DNA from: Nectonema munidae | Taxonomy: Eukaryota; Nematomorpha; Nectonematoida; Nectonematidae | Direction of reading: 5' to 3' | NCBI GenBank assembly: GCA_030549495.1 | Contig: JAUIRK010000571.1 | Span: 124,001-188,000, forward strand | Length of the DNA: 64,000 bases | Shown: positions 12,261 to 26,800 of the stretch, one piece after another | Layout: each line of letters begins with the position of its first letter | Numbering within the stretch: position 1 is the stretch's first letter | Notes under the pieces: generated by a model | Database searches by the model: none | Seen by the model: only the letters and a program-made list of their open reading frames with translations | Told to the model about the DNA's origin: nothing | Program-made: the position numbers and the translations under genes

Positions 12261-14736
12261 TAGGGAACCCAAAGGAAATGAACCTTCAAAAGCTCTGTCG
12301 AGTCTAACATGCAGAATCAGGTGTTAATAACGCTGTTTATCATGTAGAAAGAAACATAATGCTATTTAATTATATTATTACTGATAGTGATTTGATAATA
12401 ATTGAAATCAACGTTACACGATAAGTTTCCTTTGTGGTAAACGTCCAATTTGTTCGCTCTGTAAAAACAGCTGCGTTTGTGGGAAATGTGTTCCACTTCA
12501 CAGCTCCATTCATATACGATACGTAGAATCACGGGCGTGTTCGGAAAATTATTTTAGGGGGAGGGGGTTGGAGTTTAAAAATAAACACCATAACTAGGTG
12601 GCTATTATTAATGGAGTTGGACTTCTAAAAGCTAATTCGTATTACATTGAATTTCTAATTTATTTTGGTTTACAAAATAACTATTTCGAATAAACTGGAA
12701 AGCCATCAAATATAACCCCTCTATATTTCTTGTAGAATTGAAAGTGAAATGTTACGCATGCGATCAGTAATGCCAACACACATTCGCTACTGTTCGTGAT
12801 AAATTACAGTGATACAATTCAGTGTCTGCTTGCTTAGCTTACTGTATTTTCTTTCAGATATGACGATGCTTGTTTGGTAAGCTTTCTGAATTTTTGCATC
12901 AAAGACCGGGTCTGACCATTTGTGTCCATTGACATCTCTTCAACATTTAGCACATGTAAATTAACGTAGATTTTGTATATTTTTATTTCAAATCTATGAT
13001 TGACTTAATTTTCTTGCCTTCAAAATGTCGGAAATTTATTAGTTATAAAAATAAATTACAAGGGCATTATTTTCGCAAATATTCCAATCTCACTAACATT
13101 TGATACTTTACGTAGAAGATACTCTTCCATAAACTGTTCAGCATTGTAGTGTATGAAATTATAAATGATAAAAATGTTTTCGAACTTCTATTAGTTCATT
13201 CAACAGTAAATATTTGTTGAACATATGAGTCTTCTTTTTTACTTTAAGTTCATTCATTTTCATTATAAATTCTCCCTTTTTACGCTGAAAATGTTTATAA
13301 TCGAGTTTCAAAGGAAAGATATTCTAAATTGTTTGTAAATTGTACATTAAACAAAAGTGGACCGTTTGGTACAGATGGAAAAAACGCAAAGCTACTGCGA
13401 AAATCTACTTTTACAAGATGCAATTTTGACTTTTGAATGTATTTTATCGAAAAGTCAATTCACATTTTTCTTTGTCTCGATTTACAAGAACTTTTTAATT
13501 TATGAAATCGTTCATTTTAATGTTGTTTTCTTTTATTTTATTTTATTTCTGCGTCCATCACTTCTAACAAAGGTCCTTTGTCAGTTTAAATGTTTGCATG
13601 ACCTTTCATAAAATCATTTACAACGTGCTTGTTGTAACAAGGAAAACAGTTTCATAGTAAAAGAAGAACAAGGTATTTAATTTGAAAAAAATATTATGAA
13701 AAGTTTAAAAGCATAGAAATAACTATAAGTATTCATTGACTCTACATATCCGTAGTAAGTATATTGCAAAAAATGTTAACAATTGCAATTACAGTTCTAT
13801 GCTATCATCTTTGAAACACTTTTATTTGCTCAAAAGCAAAAAAAAAAGAAAAAAGAGGCGTCTGTAAAATGCTATTTTTTATGGTAAAAAGCTTTAAAGA
13901 TGATTAGTGGAGAAGGAGTGTAAGTTCCTTTGAAATGCAATGAAAAATGATTGAGCCTTTGATTTCACATCATCAATGAAAATAACTACACAGCGAGTTG
14001 ACAATATTTTTTGTAGTCAGAAAAAAAGGGAAGAGACACGCAGATAAGAGTGTTTATAACTTTAAGTTACATAAGCAACATATGTTAACTTTATTTTCCC
14101 ACGTAAAAATTATACTAATACTTCAGTACCCCATTGGGACTCTTTGAAAAAAATGTTGACAACATTACTGTATATATATGTAATCTTTGATGGGCACACC
14201 TGCTCTCATTCAGAGCTTTCCAGTTCTATTCGACTATATAAAAAAATTTTTAACTTATTTATTGACTAAAAATATCAAGTTTATTCGTTTTTGGATCTTA
14301 TTCCACTTTAACAATTTTCTTAGCGAAATTTTTGAATAAGTATATGTATTTTGCATAAAACCAAGGCAAATGTTTATGAAAACTAATCATCTGCTTATAT
14401 TTTTCAATGAGTTTTTATATAACATAAAGCATGCAGTTTTTATTTTATGCAAAACTGGTGTCTCATTTCGTCTGAACGTATTAATGTCTTATTGTGATTA
14501 TCCTCACATGTACAACCCATTACATTTTATATGGAATACAGATGAAAATATGATAGCAGAATTGAAATATTTTTATCAAGTAAAGCTAAAGTTTCAATTT
14601 TTGAGTAGGTCCTACACCTTGATATCCTCAAACTTGAAGCAGCTTATTCCCTTAGTACAAAGTTTTGCTGTTTACCTGTGAGGTCTAAAACATTTGTTAA
14701 CAAACTGTTAATCATCACCCAAATATTTACTTTAAG

Positions 14737-14861
14737 GTCCTGGAGCACCGATAAACTTGAAAGCACTAGCCATCAATTCTTCCGCCATCGAGTTGTTATG
14801 GAAGCCTCCCAAGATGCTGGATGATACCAAAATCAGAGGCTACATCATACATTACAGAACA
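14737..14861 (+). CDS. Lar: LAR-like exon 2: first half of FN3-1
   Basis: Acceptor ttactttaag, phase 1 in, phase 0 out, donor ACA|GTAAGC. The translation opens [15 protein letters not shown] and runs through IELLWKPP to GYIIHYRT: the A, B and C strands of an FN3 domain with its core Trp and Tyr. Confidence 0.85.
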
Positions 14862-17800
14862 GTAAGCGTTTTGCACTCTTTCTAAAATGATCCTGGGGTT
14901 CTATTCAAATGTTTTTCTTCCTCTTTCGGTCATTCTTCATTTAAAAGGCATGGCCTTATCTATCATCAACAAGCGTGTTTAGCAGATAAGATGAGAAGGT
15001 ATGCAATCTAGAAGAAATATATGTCATTGTGTTAAAGCATCATTTATACACTGCCCTCTTCGCTGCAAATGAGAGATGGATTGCAGTAAAAAATGGCGCT
15101 TGTCAAACTAAATCTACAAGGTAGGTGGTGTAGGAAAGAAACTTCTTAAAGTGAAAATAATTGCGCATTTATATATGCAAAGCGTAAATAAACACTCCCT
15201 TGTCCTGGATATATACTGCGCATATTTGTTGTGGTAGAGCAGCTGACCTAAAGCACTTGCTTTCAGGCTTTGTACTGTGTGAAGCACCTTGTATCTACTC
15301 GAATACAAGAATATAGCCCTAATTATTTCATGTTTATATATATATATATAATGTTATATATTGTATAATATTCATTATTCTCAAATTTAAGAAATGTTTT
15401 TCAAAAATTGTCATAATGACAATCCCACAACATGAAATTTGAAACATGGCTTTTTAAATGCTAGGTTTTATTTGGAATATCAGTGATTCTCATAGCAGGG
15501 AATAGCAAGCCCAAAGAGGCTTTTGAAATTTGTAGGGTAGTACTGTTAAAATTTACAAAAAAATTCACAGTTTGGATTAATTTTTATAATTTTAAATATG
15601 TTTTTTATCTTATGTAATGCGTTTTTCTGTTTAATGGCCTACCTATTAAATTTTGGGACACAAGCCCCCCCCCCCCTCCCTCAACTATTTCCTAAGCCCT
15701 CCCAATTTTCAAACTCCCCTAAAAAAATATGACAAACATCTAGCATTTATGATAATTTCTTTCATGAAAATGTAATCTGTATAGTTATGGCTTGACAAAT
15801 ACATCATATGTTTTCTCTTCGCGTTGAAGCAAATTAATCTGATAGTTAAAAAATTAGTGCCCCAATCAAGCCCCCCCCCCCCCCCCCCCTAAAATTTTTG
15901 CTTAGCGCGCGATGCCATATTAATTTGTATAACATAAATGTGATATAAAAATGATAAAAATTTATTTCCTATGCTAATATACAATTATTCCTTTTCGCAT
16001 ATTGTATAGAAGAAAATGGGTACTAATTTCAGTAATATATAACAATTAATATCAAAATTTGAAAGGTATAAACAACTCCAAAGGTCACATTGAAGAAATG
16101 CACTAAAATAAATGTTGCGCAAAAATACGTGATTTTCCCATTATATTTTACAGTATATCATTTTAAATAATAAATTTTAAAATTTTTATAACCGTTTTCC
16201 TTTAAGTAAAATAAAATATATTCTATAAGTTATGTTTTATAAGTAAGAGGATGTTGTCTTCTGAGAGGGCTTTTTTTTTGAAAAATATTCATTTTAAGAG
16301 TTCCAACTTTATCATGAATTTCTTGCTTATTTTTAACTGGACATCTGCAATCTTATAATTTGTACTTTTGTAGCATAACTCACAATTTGCATAAAGCTTT
16401 TCTGATGATCTTTGTTTAAGAAAAACTAAATAGATAGAGAAAATGAAAAGTAGTATTCAATATAAATAGTAATTAATAATAATAAAAATAATACTTTTCT
16501 TCGTATGTTGGACAACACAACAAAAGTTAGCACATGTCGACGTTGATCATAATGAAATTTTTAGTATTTTTCTTTGCTTATTCTTAATTACCTGTTGTTA
16601 AATGCTGTACTTTTTTTTGAAAAAGACAAAAGAAAAAAAGAATTCAAATCCATTTTCTGATTTGTCTTTTCCCATTTTTTTATTAAGAATTGAAAGCATT
16701 TTATATATACGGTAAATTTAGGTCAAATAACATTAATATGATTGACTTTTCATCGATTATTCGGTTTTCACGAGTTTGATTAACATTGAAAAATCGATAT
16801 TAAAAAGATCACAATTTTATGCTGGTGTTCATAATTTATAAATTTCCGTTTTCACTGATCACTTGTAAAAATAATTTAAATAAAAAGCCTCTTCTAATTA
16901 CTTTTGTTTCATATAAGTTTTTGGGTTTCATGAATTTTTCTTTCGCCAAGTTTATATTCACCTCAATTTGATTGTTAGGAAATCCTTACAAATTTATGAA
17001 TGCGGAAACTTTACGTTTTTAAAATTTTTATTTTATTTTATCGAAATCCGATTAAAAGTATTGCCTATCTTTGAATTCTGAAGTGTGGTTGTTAGGCCAA
17101 TTTTTTTCTTTTACCTTTTACCACCGAAAGTTTCTTAAAGACCAGAAATTTTAAATTAATTTCAACTAATTTTCAACTTTTTTATATCAATAAAAGTCGG
17201 TACTTTTCCAAAATAATAACAAAATTATTTTTATCATCATTTTTATTATTGAAAAAATTGAAAAAGTAAAAAATTACATTTATATAACTTGCAATAGTTA
17301 ACTCTTTAATGGAAATTTTTTTTACAATTTTTAAACTAATTAAAGTTATAAAAAATGTAAGAAGACTGGTAAGTAATTATTTTAACATAAATGAAAAGTA
17401 CAAATTGAGTTTTGTTTAGCATTTAAAATGATGGCAGTAACATAGACGAGAGACAAATGAAAGAAACACCATTAAGGAGTAAACAGCGCGAACATGGATG
17501 AGAAGAATTCTCACGGGGTAAGATTGCTTGAAAAATGGATGTCTTTGATGAAGCATTGAACACAATGATATAATATACACTATTAATATTCTTTGTATAC
17601 CAAAGCTAACTAACTTCTTCTTAATACGAATTTTATAATGCAATCATGAGTGGAAAATTTTTTCTAGACTTTTTGCTCTCACAAGATATAATTATATTCT
17701 TGTTGAACTGTTTTGTCAAAGCACTTCACAAAGGTATTGATTTAAAAGCTTTTTTTTCAAAATATTAAAATTTCCTTTTCGCTAGCTAACAAACATAAAA

Positions 17801-20800
17801 GGAGTTGTGTATACAAGAGATAAGTATAATAAGGGCATACAAAATACAAGACCAAATTATAATCCTTTAAAAAGACATGTTTTGATTCACACTGTTGCTA
17901 AGCAAAGCAAAATATTGGAGACAACTGTACAACCTATTATTGTTATATACATCATCAGGTGGCGGAAAATACATTTAAGACTGAGATTGCTATTTAACCC
18001 AAATACAACCAACGTCACCTATAGGTGACACCTTTTAAATAAAATCGTCTGCGTTTATCAATGCCTTTTAATACAAATCTTCTGCTTTACATTAGATATC
18101 GTCTGATTATACTGAACGTAAACGGGTTAAAAGGGGCAGCAGACGCGTGTTTTATGAATTACTTTAAGTCTTGGAAGGATTTTATAAGGGAAAATGTTCT
18201 GCAAAGCAATTCATGAGTCAATTTAAGAGCACTTCTCGTCAAATGTGAACATAGCTCCATCTGTCACGGCTTTCAATTCCAAAAACAGCAGCCAATCATA
18301 TCACGCATTGGAAATTTGTCACTATTTGATTTAGTATAATGAGCTATTATGAAATGAATTCAGTAAATAGCAGCAAAGAAACTGAGCTAAAGACTGGGGC
18401 AACTGCCCTCACTCTTTCCCTATTTTTTGCAAAATTTTTTGTCTTTGGCAATTCACTTTTCAGTTGTTGAAAAATAATTTTGACATCCATTTTAAATGTA
18501 CTCTATAAAGTCTTTTTATCGAAGACGGAATAAGGAAGGGTATTTTCTAGAATCTTGAGCATCATTTCTAAACTTTTTCCTGCCCTGGAACACTTTGTAA
18601 ATCTTGAGATTTTAAAGGAACACATTTAAAACAACAAAAATGGTAAGTAATAATAACACATAATCAACAAATATTTTAAAAATGAGATTAAAATATTACT
18701 TATTTAAATTTTAAAGATAACAGATAAGATAGAATGAAGTTCTAATAAATTTGTTTTTAGATTTTATAATAAATATAGTTATTAGTTTGAGGAACATAGT
18801 TAGGCAATTCCCGTGCTAGATAGTCAATATTTTTGAGATACGCTTAATAAAAATAAATTTATCAGATGCTTAAATTTTCATTTATTTCTTCTTTCTTCAA
18901 ATCTTCCCTATATGAATCGAGCGTGTAAAAATTTAGCACAGATAAAATAGTTTGTTATATACAATATCATTTAAGGTGTAAACATTTTTATAATAAAGAA
19001 ATTTTGTTCAAGTAGCAAGGCAATTGTTCAGGTACAAATAACGAGTGTTCTTTGTTTCGGTACAAATAGCAAATTCTCATTTTTACCACTTTTTAAGATA
19101 TAGAAGATTCCTCAATCTTAATTAATCAAACATTCATTTTTAAGCTAGATAGTGCTATAGATTCTAGCTTAAATAAATTTTGGGCAAACTGAGATTCATT
19201 GAACAAGGTGATATGTAGAACATTATTACTACAACACATTATACAATAGGCGTCCACTAATGGGGGCAAATAGGTCAACTGACCCCACTCCTTAAATTTC
19301 CTACTTTGAATTACAATTTGTATTTTATAAAAAAACAAGATATTGTTTGTATAATGGAATAAGATTATCAAAAACTTATGCAAAGAAGAAAAAAAGGACT
19401 ATTGACATATTGACGTCCTTTATTGAAGATTTTGTAATTGAAAAAAAAATTAGAGAAAATTTTGACACACACTAGAAAACCTTGAGGGGACGCCCATAAT
19501 TACACATATTCCGTTTTTTATCTACATTCTGCGGTCAAGTAATTTTCTAATCTGTTTCATCATATCCAATTTTATTACCTAACATATGATAAATTGACAA
19601 AATTTCATACAACAAATCAATATTTTATTATTATTTAGTTGTCAGTATCGCATTCAAGGGAAGAATAAGCTTCCATACCTGAACACATGGTAAGGATTGT
19701 CACAATCAGGAATCAAACCCATACCATCTGGATCGAGACCCCACGCTCTTACCACTAGGCCACCTGCCGACATTATATATTAACATTTGAACGCAATTAT
19801 CTATTTTGGCGTAATATTCTTTTTAGAACATTTGTTTCACGTTTTCATAACACATTTATAGAAAATAGAAAATGTATGCTTTAATCATTTTTGTAAGTGA
19901 TTTTTGTAGTTAGAGCCCCATCTTGCTCCTTCCCACAGGCTACGGCCCTGTATATATGTAATAAATATTACTTGATTTCTTATTTTACTTTTTTATGGAT
20001 AGTTTATAAAGATATGTATTTAAATTTAGCACTATAAAACTAGACCTGATTCACCTGAAAAGTGTCTACAATTTGTTGAAAATTATCGGCTAAAGTATAA
20101 AACATTGAACTGATGGGGAGTTGTTTAACAATGAAAAATGAGGCAGTAAAACGCAAAGAGAATAAAAATGTTTGATAAAACTCTAAAACTAGGGTTGCCA
20201 GAAGTCTCGGTTTTCCGGGATTGTCCTGATTTTGACATCGCTTAGCAACGAAATCCGGGATGATTTATAAAAGTCCTGGTTTCTCGTTCACTAATCCTAT
20301 ATGTCAGAAAAAGGAGTTTAGAAAAATTTAGCTCCAATTGTCATTGTTTAGTCTCTTTTTTTGTATAAAAAAGCATTTTACCTTTATAGTATTTTTCATA
20401 TTAATTATTTTTGTAAGAAGTACACATTTTTGTTCTAGACTTTTTTCAATACGAGTTTTGTTCCAGTTTGATAATATCCAAAATCCAGCAACCCTAACTA
20501 TAACCAATGCTTTGTATATTTAGCGAGAATATCAAATGGGTTAGACTTGATAATCTTGGAGTTGTACATTGAATTCGTCAAGATAAAAGATTGATAAGAG
20601 AATCGACATTTTTAAAAATTGGACTTATGCAAATATTTTACTTGACAAATTTTACTGTATAAAAACCTGATTCGTATTCAGAGATAGTACTTTCCCTTAA
20701 AGTCTCGGCTGTGAGCTTGCATGTTTTACCATAGATGTGTGCATGTCAGGAATTTCCTTTATGTTTATGTGTCTGTGTGTGTCTTGGTTGTTTTGAAATG

Positions 20801-23800
20801 AGAGGAAAGATTCAATCAATACTCTCTGCCATTCTTCTCCCAAAAGAGCCACCTCGTTTAACTTTAAAAATCTAATTAATCTTTTCAATACAGCAGCTGG
20901 CCCACATTCACGCTAATACATATTATATTATATATATATATCTTGTCTTGATATTTAAATATATGCAAATTTTTATTAATTGAACCATTTCAACGCTTAC
21001 AACAAATTGAATTTTCACAATATTATTAAACCTATCCATAGGGTGCATTGAATAATGATTTGACATTGGCTAGCATATTTTCCATTTTAATTTGGATAAA
21101 AGCAAAGAAATACTGTCCTCAAATAAAGTCTTATTATAATAAATTGAAAATGTTAATGTTGCTGAATCCATGTTTGTCATGTGTCGTCAGTTTATTGGGT
21201 AATTTTCTACCAATGAAATGTGTGATGCTACTTGAGTGACAGATTAAAATATCTCGTTTTTATTGTTTTGATCATACACACTATTGATGAAATTAATTTC
21301 GTAAGGCATGAGTGAAAATTTATATAATACACGATGAATTTATTTATATACAAATTTCAAGACTAATCCTATATTTCATTTTATCTTTGTCATTCAACTA
21401 GAATCACCTATTTCATTGGTAGAAGGTTGTCCAATAAACTAAGGGCGCCCGCACGCCATACACGGATTTTGCAACATTACTGAGAAATAAAAATTCTTTT
21501 GAATTCCTACTTTGAGTATTGAATGTTTCTTAGAAAATTTTCCAAATTTAACCGATCTATGGCAAAATTCTAACCAGCATTACGTATGTTGGGACTTTCA
21601 ATTTGTTCACTAAACCATAAATACTTTTGCAACCAATGAAATAAATGTTAGCTGGTCAAAGAGTAAATGAAAGAGGTACGTGAAAAATATTTTATATGAA
21701 CTAAGGAAGAATGATAAAAAAATAAATTTTATGCCTATTTGTATTTATGTTTCGTGATAAAAATATTCAATCTTATCGAGTTTCAATCACTAATAATGAT
21801 GCTAACTCAAATTTAACAAAAAATCGTAGTTTTGTTTTTAACAAATAAAATTGAAATTGATATAAATCACGAAACTATATATGCTAGATAAGTAAAAAAA
21901 TAAGCTAGGTTTCATCAGGTAGCCGTATAAAAATTTTTTCCAGGTGTTTAAAACCCGGGTTGGATTTTCCGCGTATAACGTGATTTGAGTTAATAAATTT
22001 TATTTTTTTTCAGGACTCTAATTTCCACTCTTCAAACAACACGCTTTCAAAACACTGAGGATCTTATTATTTGACAACACGCATACCTAACCCTAACACA
22101 CATATTCATTTGTGGGCTAGCTTATGCTGATTGGTAAACTTGCTGACGAGGTGGGGGAATAGATTATTTCGGCATTGAAACTGAGAATATCAAGCTACGC
22201 TATGCATCTCAAAGCTGTGAATGGAAGCCTAAAGAAAATTTATAAATGAAATTTAAATCGCATTTTCTTGACCTACGCATTTGTAAAACTATGTATGCTT
22301 GGGTATACCTAAAATATGCCTTGTTCTAAAAAATTTTGATTATGGCACGAATTTCACTCTAAAAATTTCTTTCATTCAAATCTTTATGATAACGGCTTCT
22401 TGAAAAAAAAGTTATTTGGCATAATTTCAGAATTTGCCTACGGCAATCATAACTAAAAAAAATTTAACAAATAATGAAAAAGAATTTAGGTATGAATAAA
22501 TCTATGAATTAAAGCTTTATTGAAGCACATGAGTTTACCTAGAATTTAGCATAGACTAATAAAAAAATATGTTACTTTTTTTGAAAATTTCGAATTTACT
22601 ATCGGGATACACCAAAAAATTAGGAACCAAAAATTTGAGTTAAAAAATGTTTGAAAATGGGAAAAGTTTCAGTTGTGAAACAAATAAAATAGCAAAAAAA
22701 GTTAAATTCGTGTCGGATAATTTCGGAACCGAAAATCCTAATTAACTAGTCGAATACGAATTGAAAATTAGAGAATTTGATTCGGATAGTAGAAAAAATT
22801 TTTTTAGATCTGTTTAACCCGTTAACGACCAGAATAATCAGACGATATCTAATGTAAAGCAGAAGATTTGTATTAAAGAGCATTGATAAACCCAGACGAT
22901 TTTATTTTGTATGTGTCCACAAAGTTTACTTTTAATGTTTTCCTTGAGTGGTCTCTTAATATAGTTTTGATATTATATTTCAAAATTTGTACAATGAATT
23001 ACCTGAAGTAAATTATTGTAACTATGATTTTTTATTTTATTCAAAAAAGGTTTTAAATATTTACAAATTTTGTACACGTAGATAACAACTGTATTTAATT
23101 GGATCGTGTGAATTCGTTTCTTTTTTAAACAGATTTCTCTGAACTCTTCATCAATGGGGCCTTCTCAACAAAGAATTCTTCCAGATGGTTCATCCTTAAG
23201 TTATATAATCAAACAGTTAAAGCCTGAAACTAGATATAGAGTGCAAGTATCTGCTTTCACCCAATATGGCGATGGCTCCAGAACTTATCCTATTGTAGTT
23301 AAGACCTTAGGTGGAGGTAACCAATCTTTCCATTTGTTCTGTTTTGAAAGCAATTTTGCACACATATATATTCCTTTATACTTTGTAGTTCCTTCCAGAC
23401 CAACATTCACAGTTCGTCTTTTGGAAGAAATCCCTTATTTAATTATTCAAACTGAGTGGACTAGACCAGAATCTCTTTCAGGCATCATTAATGGCTATCG
23501 TTTAAGCTACAAGCAACATGGTACTCACACAAATTGGACCTCAATCGACTTACCAGATGGTGACACCTATTATCACAATATTGAACACTTAAGTAAGATT
23601 ATTATTCTCAACCAGAATACAACTTTTGATTCCCTTTTGGTATTTTCGTTTTTTTAAGTTTTTTAATCTATAATGAATTATTCTTCAAACAAAAGCATAT
23701 ATATTTTTCGATAATAGATTAGTAAGTTTATTTGAAGAATTGTAAAATCTTTTAATTTCTTGTCTTGATAATAATGAATAATTAAAATGTTATACAAACT

Positions 23801-26800
23801 AAAATAATGAAGTTTAAATACTCTTTTTATCACTATTTTTACGCGATTAAAATAAGCAAAAGTGGAGCTTCATATTAATCTTAATTTGTTTGCTCTTTTT
23901 AGAAAAAGGTGTCAAGTACAGATTTAAACTTTCAGGAAAAAATGAAAAAGGTTTTGGTCCAGAAGCCAAAGTGGAATTTACTACTCCAGAAGGAAGTAAT
24001 TTTAATTGAATATTAATATAAATTTTTGATTGACCTAAATCTAAAAAATTTGAGTAAAATGATACCATATATATTTTTATCAAGTTTCCTCAAAGCGTTA
24101 TTTTTTTAAATTGATAATTTAATTTTAAATCGAAAATTTAAAAATAAAAGATTTTCTCAAAGTAAAAAAATGAAGCAGATAAAAAAAGTGAAAAAAGACG
24201 ACTTAGAGTGAAAAAGGTAGAAACAGTAGTATATGGGGGCATGAGTAAGGTTTCTTAGATACTGGGTTTGGATAACTCAAGGTCTTGGGTTCGATCCCGC
24301 ATCATGTCTACTTTCCTCATAGTTGGATATAAGCGGCTAAATTGTGCTTTCTCGATGAAAACACCTCAAGGTACCTTTGCCTTAACATACAGTACTATAG
24401 TATATTTTTGCCATTAATAATATAATGGCGTCCTATATACTTATACTTGAAAGTTATGCTGTTTTTAAAACATGTATTCGTTTTACTACCAAAACTCTTA
24501 ATTAAAATGGCTCCCTTGATAACCCTGGTAAGCGCATATAATTATGTCTAAGTACTTCAGCCAAAAGTTAGCCAAACTAGTTTATTGAAATATTTCTTCT
24601 TAAATTTTACATTTAATTTTTAGTACCCGATGCGCCTCCAAACAATTTTGAGTATAAGTACCTATCTCCATACAGCATACGCCTTCTCTGGGAAGAACCT
24701 AAGAAAGAGTTCCAAAATGGAAATATAACGAAATATGAAGTTGTTTATTTCAAAAAAGTAAAAAATCATTTGAAAGTCTCTTTCGACATCCTTAAAATAT
24801 TAACTTTTTTCCAGCATGCCAACAAGCCAGACTCTAAAAATTATCTTAATACAACGGAAACATTCCTTAACATTGAAAATCTTGAAAGTGGTTCTCTGTA
24901 CAATTTTTACGTTCGTGCATACACTTCGAAGGGATCTGGAATCCTGTCTCAAGCTCTGAAGTTGTACACTTCTGGAAATGGTAAAAGTTTTCCTTGTTAA
25001 AAATGTTATCATGTAAATGTTATCTCAGCTCAAATTTTCAAAAAGACGATTTTCTCACTCGATTACACATTCAAAATATGCATTCATTCAACAAATACAT
25101 GACATATTTAGTATGTATGAATTTATACACATTTTTGAAGCTTACAAAGAGATATATATAATATATATATATATATCCAACACGGACTACAGCTAAAGGC
25201 ACTTTTTAAATTTAATTATGCGTATACCTAAATATTCTTAAACATTTTATTTCTCATTTCGGTTTTCTCCTTGAATGAAATGGTTTCATTGATATTTCAT
25301 TCCTTTGCTTCAGTTAAGCAAACGTCCCTTTAATTAACGCCCATTCGAATAAATCAAGTGCACCAACATCAAATGAGATTTATCTACACTAGCATATAAA
25401 ATAGAGTGTCATCAAGTTTTACAGCTTCGAAATATTGACATTAAATAAGATGGGCGTTAAATAGAGTTTTCGAAATCTCACTTTTCGCGCTTTTAAAAAG
25501 AGGTTCCCAAATATACTGCTTCCATAGTAAAATATTTAATATGTAATTTATTGTACGACTCAATTGGAGATTGAAACTCTCGGCATTTATAATTTCAATG
25601 AATTTAATTGCTTTTTTTTAGATACGCCAGAAGTTAAAAATGTTGTAATATATGCCACTTCCAAAACTACACTCCATATTTCCTGGGATCCTGTTGAAAT
25701 CCATAATTTAAAAGGCTATCAAGTAATTGTAATCGTTATTTTGTTATAACCTAAATATTTTTCTAAATCAGTTTTCTACCAAAGGATCAATTTTACAGTC
25801 TAAAAGTTTTGCCAAATTTGATTGAAATAGCTTGTTTGATATTCGTCATCTAAGGATTGATTTGTTTTACAATACGGAAATAAACTAAACAAATTTTTTT
25901 AAAAACATTGAAATTTTTATATCTCTATGATTGCCAAACAACCTAATCCATTAACAACGAAATCTCTGAGGATTTATATGGATCACGGTTTTTATTCACT
26001 AATCATCTATGTCAAAAAAGGAGTTTAGAAAAGTTTAGTTCCAAATGTGATATCTCTTTTTATAGTATAAAAACTTTTCTTTTACTTTTAAAGTAATTTT
26101 CATATTTATTATTTTTGTAAGATATACAAATTTTATTGTTGACTTTTAACAATACCATTTTTATAGAGGTTTGATCATTTCAAAATGTGGCGGCCTAATA
26201 TGTCTCACATATTTAAGCATTAAAATCAAAAGATTTTTGTTTTTTCAAACAATACAGCGAGTGGTCAATACGAGATTCTGACCAGGAGTTATGTGAATAA
26301 TTTTAATGGAGACTGGAGAGTCGTAATTATTGAATTTCATATTCTGGAGCCGGATCTTCAAAATTTTGTCACATCTAGGTTAAGACAGATTTAGTTTTAA
26401 AGTACTTCAATTTTGCGGGAACAAAATTTCTCCTATTAAGCTTCAAAAACCAATTGGCGAGTATATAATTTGGCGAATAAACATCTCTAAAGTTTTAGAC
26501 ATTTAGCTTAAAAAATTTAGTTTTTTTATCGAAATTTCAGCAATTTTTAATTTGCTAAAAATTGAAAATTCTTTTTTAAAATATATTCTAAATTCTTTTC
26601 TAAATATATTCTAAAAATATTCAAATTTTTAATTTCAATAATACTGTACTTGGCATAATTTAAAGTCTTAACATTTCTATTTAAGATTTTTTACGCTGAA
26701 AAAGATACAACATCAAAGAAAAAGGATTTACTTTGGAATCCGATTAAAGTTGGCGACCTTAAAACGTATGACATTAAAAATCTGAAGAAGGACGCAATGT

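Larger units (their letters stand above)
14862..23132. other. 8.3 kb intron of the LAR-like gene
   Basis: Holds a palindromic TTAA element (17994), a tRNA-derived SINE (19637), a TIR element (20191), a truncated palindromic element (22814), and poly-C tracts at 15665-15677 and 15871-15889. A possible small TIR pair, ggcgtcc at 19250 and ggacgcc at 19479, brackets another 230 bp. No further coding exon was seen. Confidence 0.6.

Noticed and set aside
14370-14681. A 103-codon ORF just upstream of FN3 exon 2
   Set aside because: AT-driven open frame with no FN3 or Ig pattern and no matching splice signals.
23154-23657. A 167-codon single ORF
   Set aside because: It is FN3 exons 3 and 4 read through a stop-free 72-bp intron and on into the next intron; the spliced model fits the FN3 fold and phases better.
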